Assembly: GCA_017441705.1 (NCBI GenBank)
Contig: JAFRWU010000056.1
Span: 1-64,000, forward strand
Length of the DNA: 64,000 nt
Direction of reading: 5' to 3'
Source of the DNA: Clostridia bacterium
GTDB taxonomy: Bacteria; Bacillota; Clostridia; Oscillospirales; QAMX01
The notes under the pieces were generated by a model, which made no database searches, was not told where the DNA came from, and saw only the letters and a program-made list of their open reading frames with translations. The position numbers were made by a program, and so were the translations under genes. Within the stretch, counting starts at the first letter, position 1. Every line of letters starts with the position of its first letter. This document shows positions 17,306 to 25,198 of the stretch, piece by piece.

Positions 17306-17960
17306 CGTAAAAAAGATCGTATTGATAGGAGCCGGGGGATTCGGCCGTGAAGTGGCTTCCATGATTGAAGTACTCAACGAAATAAAGCCGACGTATGAGC
17401 TTTTGGGTTTTCTGGACGATGGCAGCCAGTATCACGACGGGGTTGTGATCAATGGGTATCCGTGGCTCGGGAACCATGATTGGATCGTTGAGCATAAAGC
17501 GGAAACGGTTTGCACGTGTTGTATCGCCAATCCGAAGATCAAAAAGAAAATCCAGGAGGAGCTCACAGAAAAAGGGGTCGTATTTGAAACGATCATTGCG
17601 TATAAGGGATTCGGCTACATCGGACCGGGGACCGAGATCGGACCGGGCTGCGTCTTTTACGGAGGCGTCACCATCTCCGTCGATTGCAAAATTGGCGCCG
17701 GAGTCGTGATGAACCAGATGGTGAATATCGGACACGACGTTTCTATCGGGGATTATACGACGATCATGCCGTTTACCGGGATCAGCGGAAACTGTAAGGT
17801 CGGCGAGACGGTCAATATCGGAGGGCATGCTTTTGTCGTTCCCGGCAGGAAGATCGGCGACGGCGCTACGGTGGCTGCAGGAAGCATCGTATTTGCAAAC
17901 GTGAAGGCCGGCACGACTGTGCTTGGAAATCCCGCAAAGAGGATGAGGGAACTGGAATAA
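17298..17960 (+). CDS. pglD: PglD/NeuD-family sugar O/N-acyltransferase
   Basis: A 220-residue acyltransferase. The N-terminal Rossmann-like domain begins IVLIGAGGFGREVASMIE. The C-terminal left-handed beta helix has hexapeptide repeats (GPGTEIGPGCVFYGGVTI, IGDYTTIMPFTGISGN, VNIGGHAFVVPGRKIGDG). PglD acetylates the C4 amine of UDP-4-amino sugars using acetyl-CoA. Given the acyl-carrier module in the same operon, this enzyme or a variant could take a 3-hydroxyacyl donor instead; nothing in the sequence settles that. It overlaps pglC by eight bases (ATGAATGA), so the two are coupled. Confidence 0.88.
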   Translation: MNDVKKIVLIGAGGFGREVASMIEVLNEIKPTYELLGFLDDGSQYHDGVVINGYPWLGNHDWIVEHKAETVCTCCIANPKIKKKIQEELTEKGVVFETIIAYKGFGYIGPGTEIGPGCVFYGGVTISVDCKIGAGVVMNQMVNIGHDVSIGDYTTIMPFTGISGNCKVGETVNIGGHAFVVPGRKIGDGATVAAGSIVFANVKAGTTVLGNPAKRMRELE

Positions 17961-17990
17961 CGATAAGGACAGGACCGAACGTCAGGTTGA

Positions 17991-19463
17991 ATGATCATGG
18001 GTGAAAACAAAGTAAACAACAGGCTTTTGCTGAAAACGAGCTTTTGGTATACGCTGTCCAATTTCCTCACTCACGGCATATCGTTTATTACCATACCGAT
18101 TTTCACACGGCTGATGTCAAAGGCCGAATATGGGGATTTTTCGGTTTATTCCAATTGGCAGCAGATACTGGCTATCATATGCGGCGTCGAGGTGGCGGCC
18201 ACCATGAACCGGGCGCGGTTTGATTTCCAGAAGAAGGAGGAATTTGACGCCTATACGACCTCGAGCCTTTTTTTATCTACGGTCGTTACCAGCTCGTTTT
18301 TGATTTTATACTTACTGTTTCCCGATTTTTTTGGCAGCTGGTTCCTGATCAAGCGCGAATACATGATGATCATGTTCGCATACCTGTTTACTCTGCCGGC
18401 GGTTTCCGTGTTTCTTGTCAGGCAGCGGATCGGGTATAAGTACAAGCTGAGCGCGGCGTATACGATCACGGTGACCGTTGTTTCTTCACTTGCCGCTTTG
18501 GCGCTGGTTCTGGTCATTCAGTCCGACAGGATACTCGGAAGGATCATAGGGCAGTATACCTTGCCGGTCATTGCAGGACTCGTTTTTTACATCGCGTATC
18601 TCTGCAAAAGCAGAACGATCAGGAAGAAGTATCTCCAATACGCGCTGAGAATGGGACTGCCGCTCGTATTCACGTATCTGGCAAGCCGCATTCTGCTGAC
18701 CTCGGACACCATCGTGCTGAAGCATATGTGTTCTGCCGAAGAGGTCAGCTCCCTGTCGGTGGCGCATTCAGCGGCTCAGATCATCATGCTGTTTGTCCAG
18801 GCCCTGAATATAGCGTGGGCTCCCTGGCTTTATGATATGCTGAAGATCAAAGAGTACAAGAGTATTAAAAAACTATACGTTTTGTATCTTTGGGGCGTGA
18901 CAGCTTTCACGCTTTGCATTCTGCTGGTGGGGCCGGAAGTGATAACGGTTCTGGGGGGCGAAAAATATAAAGACGCCTTGTATCTGCTTCCGCCATACAT
19001 CCTGACCGGCATCTTTACCGCCTTTACGTCCCCGTTCGGATACCTGGAGACGTACAATAAGAAACCGGAGATATCCGCTGTGCTGACCGGAATCGTGGCG
19101 GCTTTGAACGTGGGGCTGGATATTGTCGGCGTTCACTTCTTTGGCTACCAGGCGGTTTGCTATGCGACGGTGCTCTGCCAGATCCTGCTCATTGTTCTGC
19201 ATTACGTGTTTACGAAAAAATACGGTATAAAGGAGATTCTTCAGGTCGGTACGCTGGGAAGCGTGCTTGCCGCAGCGCTTGCCCTGATCCCGTTCAGCTT
19301 TCTGATATATACCAATACCGCGGTCCGGGTAGGAGCAATCATCCTGTTCGCAATCGCCGTGATCACGGCTGCAGCTTTCAATTTCAAAAGGATAAAGTCT
19401 TTTCTCGATAAGCTTCTCCGGTCAAGAAGAAAGGACAAGGATACAACAGGAGGTCAAACATGA
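17991..19463 (+). CDS. wzx: Wzx-type lipid-linked oligosaccharide flippase
   Basis: A 490-residue integral membrane protein of the MOP/polysaccharide transporter superfamily, with about 12-14 hydrophobic segments across its length. The N-terminus (LLKTSFWYTLSNFLTHGISF, then PIFTRLMSKAEYGDFS) is characteristic of the Wzx/RfbX family. It should flip the undecaprenyl-linked unit built by PglC to the outer face for the Wzy protein at 23792-25153. ATG codons at 17991 and 17997 are both possible. Base composition here is visibly lower in GC than the flanking housekeeping genes. Its last codons overlap fabD (ATGA). Confidence 0.88.
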   Translation: MIMGENKVNNRLLLKTSFWYTLSNFLTHGISFITIPIFTRLMSKAEYGDFSVYSNWQQILAIICGVEVAATMNRARFDFQKKEEFDAYTTSSLFLSTVVTSSFLILYLLFPDFFGSWFLIKREYMMIMFAYLFTLPAVSVFLVRQRIGYKYKLSAAYTITVTVVSSLAALALVLVIQSDRILGRIIGQYTLPVIAGLVFYIAYLCKSRTIRKKYLQYALRMGLPLVFTYLASRILLTSDTIVLKHMCSAEEVSSLSVAHSAAQIIMLFVQALNIAWAPWLYDMLKIKEYKSIKKLYVLYLWGVTAFTLCILLVGPEVITVLGGEKYKDALYLLPPYILTGIFTAFTSPFGYLETYNKKPEISAVLTGIVAALNVGLDIVGVHFFGYQAVCYATVLCQILLIVLHYVFTKKYGIKEILQVGTLGSVLAAALALIPFSFLIYTNTAVRVGAIILFAIAVITAAAFNFKRIKSFLDKLLRSRRKDKDTTGGQT

Positions 19464-20386
19464 AAATCGGAGTATTGTTTTCGGGCCAGGGAGCCCAGTA
19501 TCCCGGCATGATGAAAGATCTTTACGAGTCGGAGCCTGCCGCGAAGGATCTTTTTGACAAAGCAGATGCGGCGCTGGGAAGAGAGATCTCCAAGGTATGC
19601 TTTGAAGGCACCCAGGAGGAGCTGAATCTTACCCACAATACACAGCCGTGCATGCTGGCCGGGGATCTTGCGGCTTCTTTGATCCTGAGGGCTCACGGCA
19701 TTGAAGCCGATGCGGTCGCCGGTTTTTCCCTCGGAGAGTATGCCGCCCTTGCATACGCCGGGGCTATTTCCATCGAAGAGGTTTTCCGCATCATCCAGAT
19801 ACGGGCGGACGCCATGCAGGAAGCCGTTGCTCCGGGAGAAGGGGCGATGGCGGCGTTTGTCGGCGCCTCTGCAAAGCAGGTAGAGGAAATATGCGGCAAG
19901 GTCACGAGAGGATATGTCGTGCCCGCCAATTACAACAGTCCGGTACAGACGGTCGTGTCCGGCTCGGTGAGCGGAGTCGACGAAGCCTGTGAACTTGCGG
20001 AGGCTTCCGAACTCCGGTGCGTCAGGCTCGCGGTAAGCGCTCCGTTCCACTGTGCTTTGATGGAGCCGGCGGCAAAAAGGCTGGAAAAGGAATTCGGGTC
20101 GACAAGCTTCCGGAATCCCTCGGTCCCGGTTTATATGAACGTCGACGGAAAGCCGGTCACAGACGGCGCTCTGATCGCGGAACTGCTTGTAAAACAGGCG
20201 ATGAGTCCGGTCCGCTGGGTGCAGACGCTTGAGAATATGCAGGCGGATGGGATCGACACCTTTATTGAGTGCGGCGCGGGGAAGACGCTTTCCGGCCTTG
20301 TCAAGAAGACGCTGAAGGACGTAAGGATTCTCCGGGTCGAGAACGTAAAGACCCTGAAGGAAACTCTGGAGGAACTGACGGCTTGA
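19460..20386 (+). CDS. fabD: Malonyl-CoA:ACP transacylase
   Basis: A 308-residue acyltransferase that moves malonyl from CoA to an acyl carrier protein. The N-terminal FSGQGAQYPGM is diagnostic. The nucleophile is Ser90 in GFSLGEYAAL, with His197 in SAPFHCALM. Arg115 in IQIRADAMQ is the residue that salt-bridges the malonyl carboxylate, so malonyl specificity is likely kept. It starts at an ATGA overlap with wzx, which couples it directly to polysaccharide genes rather than to a housekeeping fab operon. Ribosome site AGGAGGTC. Confidence 0.93.
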   Translation: MKIGVLFSGQGAQYPGMMKDLYESEPAAKDLFDKADAALGREISKVCFEGTQEELNLTHNTQPCMLAGDLAASLILRAHGIEADAVAGFSLGEYAALAYAGAISIEEVFRIIQIRADAMQEAVAPGEGAMAAFVGASAKQVEEICGKVTRGYVVPANYNSPVQTVVSGSVSGVDEACELAEASELRCVRLAVSAPFHCALMEPAAKRLEKEFGSTSFRNPSVPVYMNVDGKPVTDGALIAELLVKQAMSPVRWVQTLENMQADGIDTFIECGAGKTLSGLVKKTLKDVRILRVENVKTLKETLEELTA

Positions 20387-21015
20387 TCGGGATAAAAAGG
20401 TTTGAGTCGGACCTTTTATCCTCCAATATGTACCTGGTCGTTGAAGGAGAGCATGCGATCGTCATAGATCCGTTTGCGGATACGTCCCCGGCGCAGGGCC
20501 TGACAGTTGATTATATTTTTCTGACGCATGAGCACTATGACCACATATCCGGCGTAAACGCATGGAAAAAGGAAAGAAATATTCCTGTCGTCTGCAGCAG
20601 GGCGTGTGCAGAAAGGATTCGGGATCCCAAAAAGAATCTGGCGTTCTATTTCAAAGAATTCTGCGAGATTCAGACGTGGGTAAAGCTGGAAGAGATTCCG
20701 GCCTATGATCCGGACTATTCGTGTCAGGCGGACAAGGTCTTCGAGGATGAAATGGTTATGGAATGGCTCGGGCATACGTGGCGTCTTTTTGAATTGCCGG
20801 GGCATTCAATGGGCAGCATCGGGATCCTTCTGGATAACGGCAGGTTCTTTTCGGGGGACAGCCTTATTCAGAACTGCGAGACGGCCTTGAGGCTTCCGGG
20901 CGGAAGCCGGAAGAAGTGGAATGACGTAAGCATCCCCAGGCTGAACGCGATCCCGCAGAGTGTTCGTGTGTACCCGGGACACTTTACGGATTATGACCGG
21001 GTTGGTATGGATTGA
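20383..21015 (+). CDS. MBL-fold metallo-hydrolase
   Basis: A 210-residue metallo-beta-lactamase-fold hydrolase. The metal-binding core is THEHYDH, with later ligands in LPGHSMGS and SGDSLI, and YPGHFTDY at the end, the glyoxalase II-like pattern. I chose the TTG at 20383, overlapping the fabD stop (TTGA), because GGAGGAACTGACGGC precedes it. Glyoxalase II-like proteins often cleave thioesters. Lying between fabD and fabG, it may hydrolyse acyl-ACP or acyl-CoA, either proofreading or releasing product; that role is inferred only from position. Confidence 0.82.
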   Translation: MIGIKRFESDLLSSNMYLVVEGEHAIVIDPFADTSPAQGLTVDYIFLTHEHYDHISGVNAWKKERNIPVVCSRACAERIRDPKKNLAFYFKEFCEIQTWVKLEEIPAYDPDYSCQADKVFEDEMVMEWLGHTWRLFELPGHSMGSIGILLDNGRFFSGDSLIQNCETALRLPGGSRKKWNDVSIPRLNAIPQSVRVYPGHFTDYDRVGMD

Positions 21016-21065
21016 CGGTATCGCAGTTTCGGAAATTGAATCTGACAATGTTTAGGAGGTTCGTT

Positions 21066-21836
21066 ATGTACGATTACATTCAAATGGAAGGCAAGCACGT
21101 CCTGGTCACCGGCGGCGCTTCCGGCATTGGCCGGCAGACCGCCATCACGCTCAGTGAGCTTGGCGCCAGAGTCTCGATCCTGGACCTTCAGGAAGAGGGA
21201 TTAAAGGAAACGCTGTCCATGCTGAAGGGCGAGGGCCACACCGTTCATGCCGTGGATTTGTCCAGGATCGAGGAGCTTGAGCCCCTGATTGTGGGGATCG
21301 TTCAGGAAACGGGTCCGTTTGACGGCTATGTCCAATGCGCGGGCATCGTCAAGAGCCTTCCGCTCATCAACTATAAGTTTGAGCGCCTTCATAAGATCAT
21401 GCTCGTCAACTTCTATTCTTTCTTTGAGATTTGCAGGATCCTCAGCAAGAAGGGACGTTTCAACGAAGGCATGAGCATCGTCGGTATCTCTTCGATCCAC
21501 GCCACGCACGGCGCAACCGCCCAGGCGGCTTACAGCGCGTCCAAGGCCGCGATGGACGGGGCGATGCGCAGTCTGGCCAGGGAGCTCGGTGAGAAAGGCA
21601 TTCGCGTGAATACCGTCCAGCCTGCGGCGACCACGACGGCGATGTACACCGATTTCATGGCGCTGAAGGCTACGGCAAAGGAGACCGAGATGAAGGTCAA
21701 GGAAAGTCCGCGTCAGTTCCTGGGCATGAACGCACCGTTGGACGTGGCGAATGCGATCATTTTCCTGCTTTCCCCTGCTTCCCGCACCATCACAGGCGTT
21801 CATCTGCCGGTTGACGGCGGATTCGCTGCTTGCTGA
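21066..21836 (+). CDS. FabG-like short-chain dehydrogenase/reductase 1
   Basis: A 256-residue NAD(P)-dependent reductase. The cofactor motif is TGGASGIG (residues 15-22). The catalytic Ser142/143, Tyr156 and Lys160 are in GISSIHATHG and YSASK. The C-terminal FLLSPASRTITGVHLPVDGG is typical of 3-oxoacyl-ACP reductases. It would reduce a 3-oxoacyl-ACP made by the adjacent FabH. The start at 21066 is fixed by TTTAGGAGGTTCGTT. It resembles the second SDR at 29859-30611 in the (F/N)FNEGM(S/G)IVGISS segment, so they are likely paralogues. Confidence 0.88.
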   Translation: MYDYIQMEGKHVLVTGGASGIGRQTAITLSELGARVSILDLQEEGLKETLSMLKGEGHTVHAVDLSRIEELEPLIVGIVQETGPFDGYVQCAGIVKSLPLINYKFERLHKIMLVNFYSFFEICRILSKKGRFNEGMSIVGISSIHATHGATAQAAYSASKAAMDGAMRSLARELGEKGIRVNTVQPAATTTAMYTDFMALKATAKETEMKVKESPRQFLGMNAPLDVANAIIFLLSPASRTITGVHLPVDGGFAAC

Positions 21837-21856
21837 ATTTTTAGGAGGTTGTTGAG

Positions 21857-22942
21857 ATGATTTTTAGTAAGTTTGACGATGTCAAGATTGCGGCTATTTC
21901 CGCTTCCGTTCCGGAAAATATCGTTGATATTGCTGCGAAGCTTGATGATCCGAATGAAGATCCGAAGTTCATTAAGCATTTTATGAAAAATACCGGAATC
22001 AAAGCGAAGCATAAGAGCGGATATGAGCAGACGGCAGCGGATTTTTCGTTTTCTGCCGCCAAGCAAATCATGGAAGCTGGATACTATAAGCCTGAAGAGA
22101 TTGGTATCCTTATCAATATCACACAGACTCCTGACTATCGTACCCCTTCTACTGCTATGACGATTCAGAAGCGCCTTGGCCTTTCGAAAGACTGTATGGT
22201 TTTCGATATCAACCTTGGCTGTTCCGGGTTCGTTTATGGTGTTTCTCTTGCGGCAAGCGTGCTGAAAACCTCTTCAGCGACGAAAGGCTTAGTAACCGTA
22301 GGGGACACTCTTGCACGCGGCAGAAAGCACATAAAACTGAAAAGATCATCTAACACGGGGCTTCTGTTCGGAGATGCGAGTGCTGCGATTCTGCTGGAGA
22401 AGGATGCAGATCGTGGTTTTTGCTCTGCTTTGATGAGCGATGGCACGGGGCATAAAGCGTTGTCAATTCCGTATAATGCATGGAAACATCCTGAAGGCCC
22501 GGAGAGTGTTCCAGGAGATGATATTGCTGTCTTCAATTTTACTATCAACGAAGTACCTGCCATCCTTAACGCATACTTGGAGAAAACTGGTACGATAATT
22601 GAGGATTATGATGACCTTGTTCTGCATCAGGCGAATATGATGATTCTTAAGAACGTGGCAAAGCGGGTAGGGATGCCTATGGATAAAGTGCCTGTTTGTC
22701 TTGATCGCTATGGTAACACGAGCGGTTGTTCGGTACCGTTGACTATTGTTGATAAGTACGGAGAGTCAGATGATGACAAGGAAGTCAATCTGTTGACCAG
22801 TTCGTTCGGCGTGGGCCTGTCATGGGGCGTGATAGGCTTTAAGATGAATGTGAAAGATATCCTTCCAATAACAATTGGAAAGGATACATACGAAGACGGT
22901 TATTCTGACGATGCAGAGATGGATCAGGTAGCAGAGGAATAA
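21857..22942 (+). CDS. FabH-like 3-oxoacyl-ACP synthase III, copy 1
   Basis: A 361-residue ketosynthase III that condenses an acyl-CoA starter with malonyl-ACP. The triad is complete: Cys122 in NLGCSGFVYG, His257 in VLHQAN and Asn287 in RYGNTSG. It is longer than E. coli FabH (317) because of an acidic C-terminal tail of about 30 residues. It is preceded by AGGAGGTTGTTGAG. Codon use is noticeably richer in T-ending codons than fabD or fabG beside it, suggesting a different origin. A divergent homologue lies at 28762-29847. Confidence 0.9.
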   Translation: MIFSKFDDVKIAAISASVPENIVDIAAKLDDPNEDPKFIKHFMKNTGIKAKHKSGYEQTAADFSFSAAKQIMEAGYYKPEEIGILINITQTPDYRTPSTAMTIQKRLGLSKDCMVFDINLGCSGFVYGVSLAASVLKTSSATKGLVTVGDTLARGRKHIKLKRSSNTGLLFGDASAAILLEKDADRGFCSALMSDGTGHKALSIPYNAWKHPEGPESVPGDDIAVFNFTINEVPAILNAYLEKTGTIIEDYDDLVLHQANMMILKNVAKRVGMPMDKVPVCLDRYGNTSGCSVPLTIVDKYGESDDDKEVNLLTSSFGVGLSWGVIGFKMNVKDILPITIGKDTYEDGYSDDAEMDQVAEE

Positions 22943-22952
22943 ACTGGCTTTT

Positions 22953-22966
22953 CCAGCACGTGCTGG
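22953..22966. promoter_or_regulatory. 14-bp palindrome upstream of the acp pair
   Basis: CCAGCACGTGCTGG is a perfect palindrome centred on CACGTG. It lies 36 bases before the first ACP start, just upstream of an AT-rich TATTATACTAATTAA stretch that could hold a -10 box. It could be an operator or a short hairpin. No -35 match is convincing. Confidence 0.35.
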
Positions 22967-23001
22967 TGAGCATATTATACTAATTAAGGGAGGATACCAA
23001 T

Positions 23002-23223
23002 ATGACCGAACGCGAAAAGCTGGCGCTGCTCGAAGACATGATGGAGCTGGATGAGGGCGACCTTACCGTGGACAAGGCTCTCGACGATATCGACGAGTAC
23101 GATTCCATGGCGAAGCTTTCCCTGATCGTTCTCATGGAGGATGAATTCGGCGTGAAGCTGACCGGCGACGTGATCAAGGGCTTTGAGACCGTCGGCGATA
23201 TCGTGGCCTTGATGAATAAGTAA
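23002..23223 (+). CDS. Acyl carrier protein, copy 1
   Basis: A 73-residue acidic four-helix carrier. Ser35 in EYDSMAKLSL is the phosphopantetheine attachment site (DSM in place of the usual DSL). The final helix reads GDIVALMNK. It follows GGGAGGATACCAAT. Its protein sequence is identical to that of the second copy 71 bases downstream. It should carry malonyl, 3-oxoacyl and 3-hydroxyacyl groups for the FabD/FabH/FabG proteins of this operon, after activation by the transferase at 34320-34901. Too divergent at DSM to be the obvious housekeeping AcpP. Confidence 0.93.
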   Translation: MTEREKLALLEDMMELDEGDLTVDKALDDIDEYDSMAKLSLIVLMEDEFGVKLTGDVIKGFETVGDIVALMNK

Positions 23224-23294
23224 ACAGGTTCAAAGCAGGGGAATCTCAAGAGTATCGAGGTTGTCCGCAATTGAGGAAAATGGAGGAAAGAAAA

Positions 23295-23516
23295 ATGACC
23301 GAACGCGAAAAACTGGCGCTGCTCGAAGACATGATGGAACTGGACGAAGGCGATCTTACCGTGGACAAGGCTCTCGACGATATCGACGAGTACGATTCCA
23401 TGGCGAAGCTTTCCCTGATCGTTCTCATGGAGGATGAATTCGGCGTGAAGCTGACCGGCGACGTGATCAAGGGTTTTGAGACCGTCGGCGACATCGTGGC
23501 TTTGATGAACAAGTAA
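23295..23516 (+). CDS. Acyl carrier protein, copy 2 (identical protein)
   Basis: A second 73-residue carrier with exactly the same amino-acid sequence as copy 1. The two reading frames differ only at third codon positions (nine by my count), while the middle stretch of about 120 bases is identical. It has its own ribosome site GGAGGAAAGAAAA. The start at 23295 is preferred over an ATG eight codons earlier. The duplication could raise ACP dosage relative to the single-copy enzymes. Confidence 0.93.
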   Translation: MTEREKLALLEDMMELDEGDLTVDKALDDIDEYDSMAKLSLIVLMEDEFGVKLTGDVIKGFETVGDIVALMNK

Positions 23517-23524
23517 ACGGAATT

Positions 23525-23571
23525 GCCCGGGACGATCGTCCGGGACCAATGCATATGCAGGCGTCCCGGGC
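23525..23571. other. Inverted repeat in the acp-wzy gap
   Basis: GCCCGGGAC (23525-23533) and GTCCCGGGC (23563-23571) form a 9-bp stem with a 29-base loop. The 5' arm can alternatively pair locally with GTCCGGG. No T-run follows. It may attenuate transcription or stabilise the acp mRNA. The remaining part of this 275-base gap shows no convincing gene. Confidence 0.45.
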
Positions 23572-23791
23572 GATTGCCCCGCGAAAAAAACAAAAGGAAC
23601 AGGAAAGCGTGAAAGACGGCGCCGTATGAAAACGCGACCGATCCGGATGAGGATTCATGACGGAAACGGATGGGGGGAGACGATGCGGCGCCATCGCAGC
23701 GAAACGGGACCGAATACGGTCTTATTCGGATCCTGTTATGCGGCATTCTTTGCGTCAGGCATTAAGATTTCAGGAAAGGAGGAGTTATACC

Positions 23792-25153
23792 GTGCTGTTG
23801 ATCACGATCGGGGTCGTTTTTCTGCTGTTCGTCGTCTCTTACCTGATCTTTGACAAGGACTTGCTTGCCCCGCCGACCGTTGTTGCGTTGACTTTTTTGT
23901 TTGGCTGCTTATGCTGCCTCTATAATGAGAATACATGGGGATTGAATTTTTCTCTTGATTCCATGGAATTGATTTCAGCGGGGATCGTTGCGACCATGCT
24001 CGGCGGTATCGTAGGGGTTATCCTGTCAAACCGCCCCAAATTGACCACGTATTCCTTCTTTCACGGGATCAGCAAGCCTGAAGAAATAGAGGTGCATCCC
24101 CTCAAAACGTGGATTGTCATCGCTTTCCAGCTGGTGACGGTCGTTCTGGTCTTCAATCATATCTGCAGGGTGACCGGGTATTCGAGCTGGGGTCTCGCGG
24201 TTGCAAAGTACAAGCTTATAACCGGATATCAGGCGGACGTAAACGATACTTCCACGTATATGTCTTTCCTGACCAGAAATATGAATGAAGCCAGCAGATT
24301 GATTGCCTTTGTGTATGCGTATATTATCGGAAACAATCTGGTGGCGTCCAAAAAGAAAATATCGATAAACTGGATCCCCGTCGTTGTGTACACGATCCTG
24401 TCCTTTATGCAGGGGGGGAGAGCGAATCTTGTCCGGTTATGGCTGGTGGTTTTGATCACAGCGTATACGGTCCATAAGAGATCGGTTGGATGGGTGAACA
24501 ACAAGGCGACCAAAAGAGTGATAAGAATAATAGCCTTATCGGTTATTGCGGTAGGGATCCTCTTTTCGGGAGTAAGAGGAATAGTAGGGAGGACGGCGGA
24601 TTCAAATCTGCTTGACTACGTGACTTTTTACGCCGGCTCGCCGATTGCGGTACTCAATCAGGTTTGGGAAGCTCCCGTCACGCAGCCGGCTGTTTTTGGT
24701 GAAAGGATACTGTATTATTTCAATCAAACGACGAGAGTGCTGTTCGGCGTCCCGGAACGGTATACGTTTTATTACAGATATATGCAAAGCCCGAACGGAT
24801 CTCATATCGGGAATGCGCCGACGGCGTTCAGACCCGCCTTTGTTGAATTTGGCCCCGTGGGCTTCCTGCTGTTTTTCATTGCGTGCGGCGCTTTCTTTAC
24901 GTACCTGTATTGCAAGTGCAGACAAAAGAGAGGAAACTCTTCGTTTGATTTCAGGCTTTTGGTCTATTCCTATATTTCCTACACCTTCATGATGTATTTT
25001 TATTCAACGTTCTTTGACTTTTTATCGCATCTCTTTATCAAGTATCTGATTGAAATGTACCTGATTAAGTGGTTCCTGGTCGGGTGGCAGATAAAACCCG
25101 ATATACGCGTATTAGTGAGCAAACGAACAAGAAGCTCGAACCAATTCCTTTAG
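23792..25153 (+). CDS. Wzy-like oligosaccharide repeat-unit polymerase
   Basis: A 453-residue polytopic membrane protein with about 11-12 hydrophobic segments and a larger soluble loop in the second half (QAP-rich region with MQSPNGSHIGNAPTAFRPAF). This pattern fits the Wzy/O-antigen polymerase superfamily, which is recognised by topology rather than sequence. It would join lipid-linked units flipped by Wzx. The GTG at 23792 is chosen because GGAAAGGAGGAG precedes it and the hydrophobic part starts there; an upstream extension is unlikely to be coding. Its place between acp and the transcarboxylase genes shows how interleaved the two functions are. Confidence 0.75.
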   Translation: MLLITIGVVFLLFVVSYLIFDKDLLAPPTVVALTFLFGCLCCLYNENTWGLNFSLDSMELISAGIVATMLGGIVGVILSNRPKLTTYSFFHGISKPEEIEVHPLKTWIVIAFQLVTVVLVFNHICRVTGYSSWGLAVAKYKLITGYQADVNDTSTYMSFLTRNMNEASRLIAFVYAYIIGNNLVASKKKISINWIPVVVYTILSFMQGGRANLVRLWLVVLITAYTVHKRSVGWVNNKATKRVIRIIALSVIAVGILFSGVRGIVGRTADSNLLDYVTFYAGSPIAVLNQVWEAPVTQPAVFGERILYYFNQTTRVLFGVPERYTFYYRYMQSPNGSHIGNAPTAFRPAFVEFGPVGFLLFFIACGAFFTYLYCKCRQKRGNSSFDFRLLVYSYISYTFMMYFYSTFFDFLSHLFIKYLIEMYLIKWFLVGWQIKPDIRVLVSKRTRSSNQFL

Positions 25154-25198
25154 TGTATTCGATCGGCTGAATCCAGATATACGGGAGGTATAAACCGA

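Larger units (their letters stand above)
23002..23516 (+). repeat. Tandem duplication of the acp gene
   Basis: Two 222-base copies with about 70 bases between them. All differences are synonymous and cluster towards the ends, and the central part is identical. This fits a duplication under purifying selection, possibly with gene conversion. Confidence 0.9.

Noticed and set aside
23626-23853. Small open frame between acp 2 and wzy
   Set aside because: It overlaps the wzy start out of frame, has no ribosome site and shows no recognisable feature.
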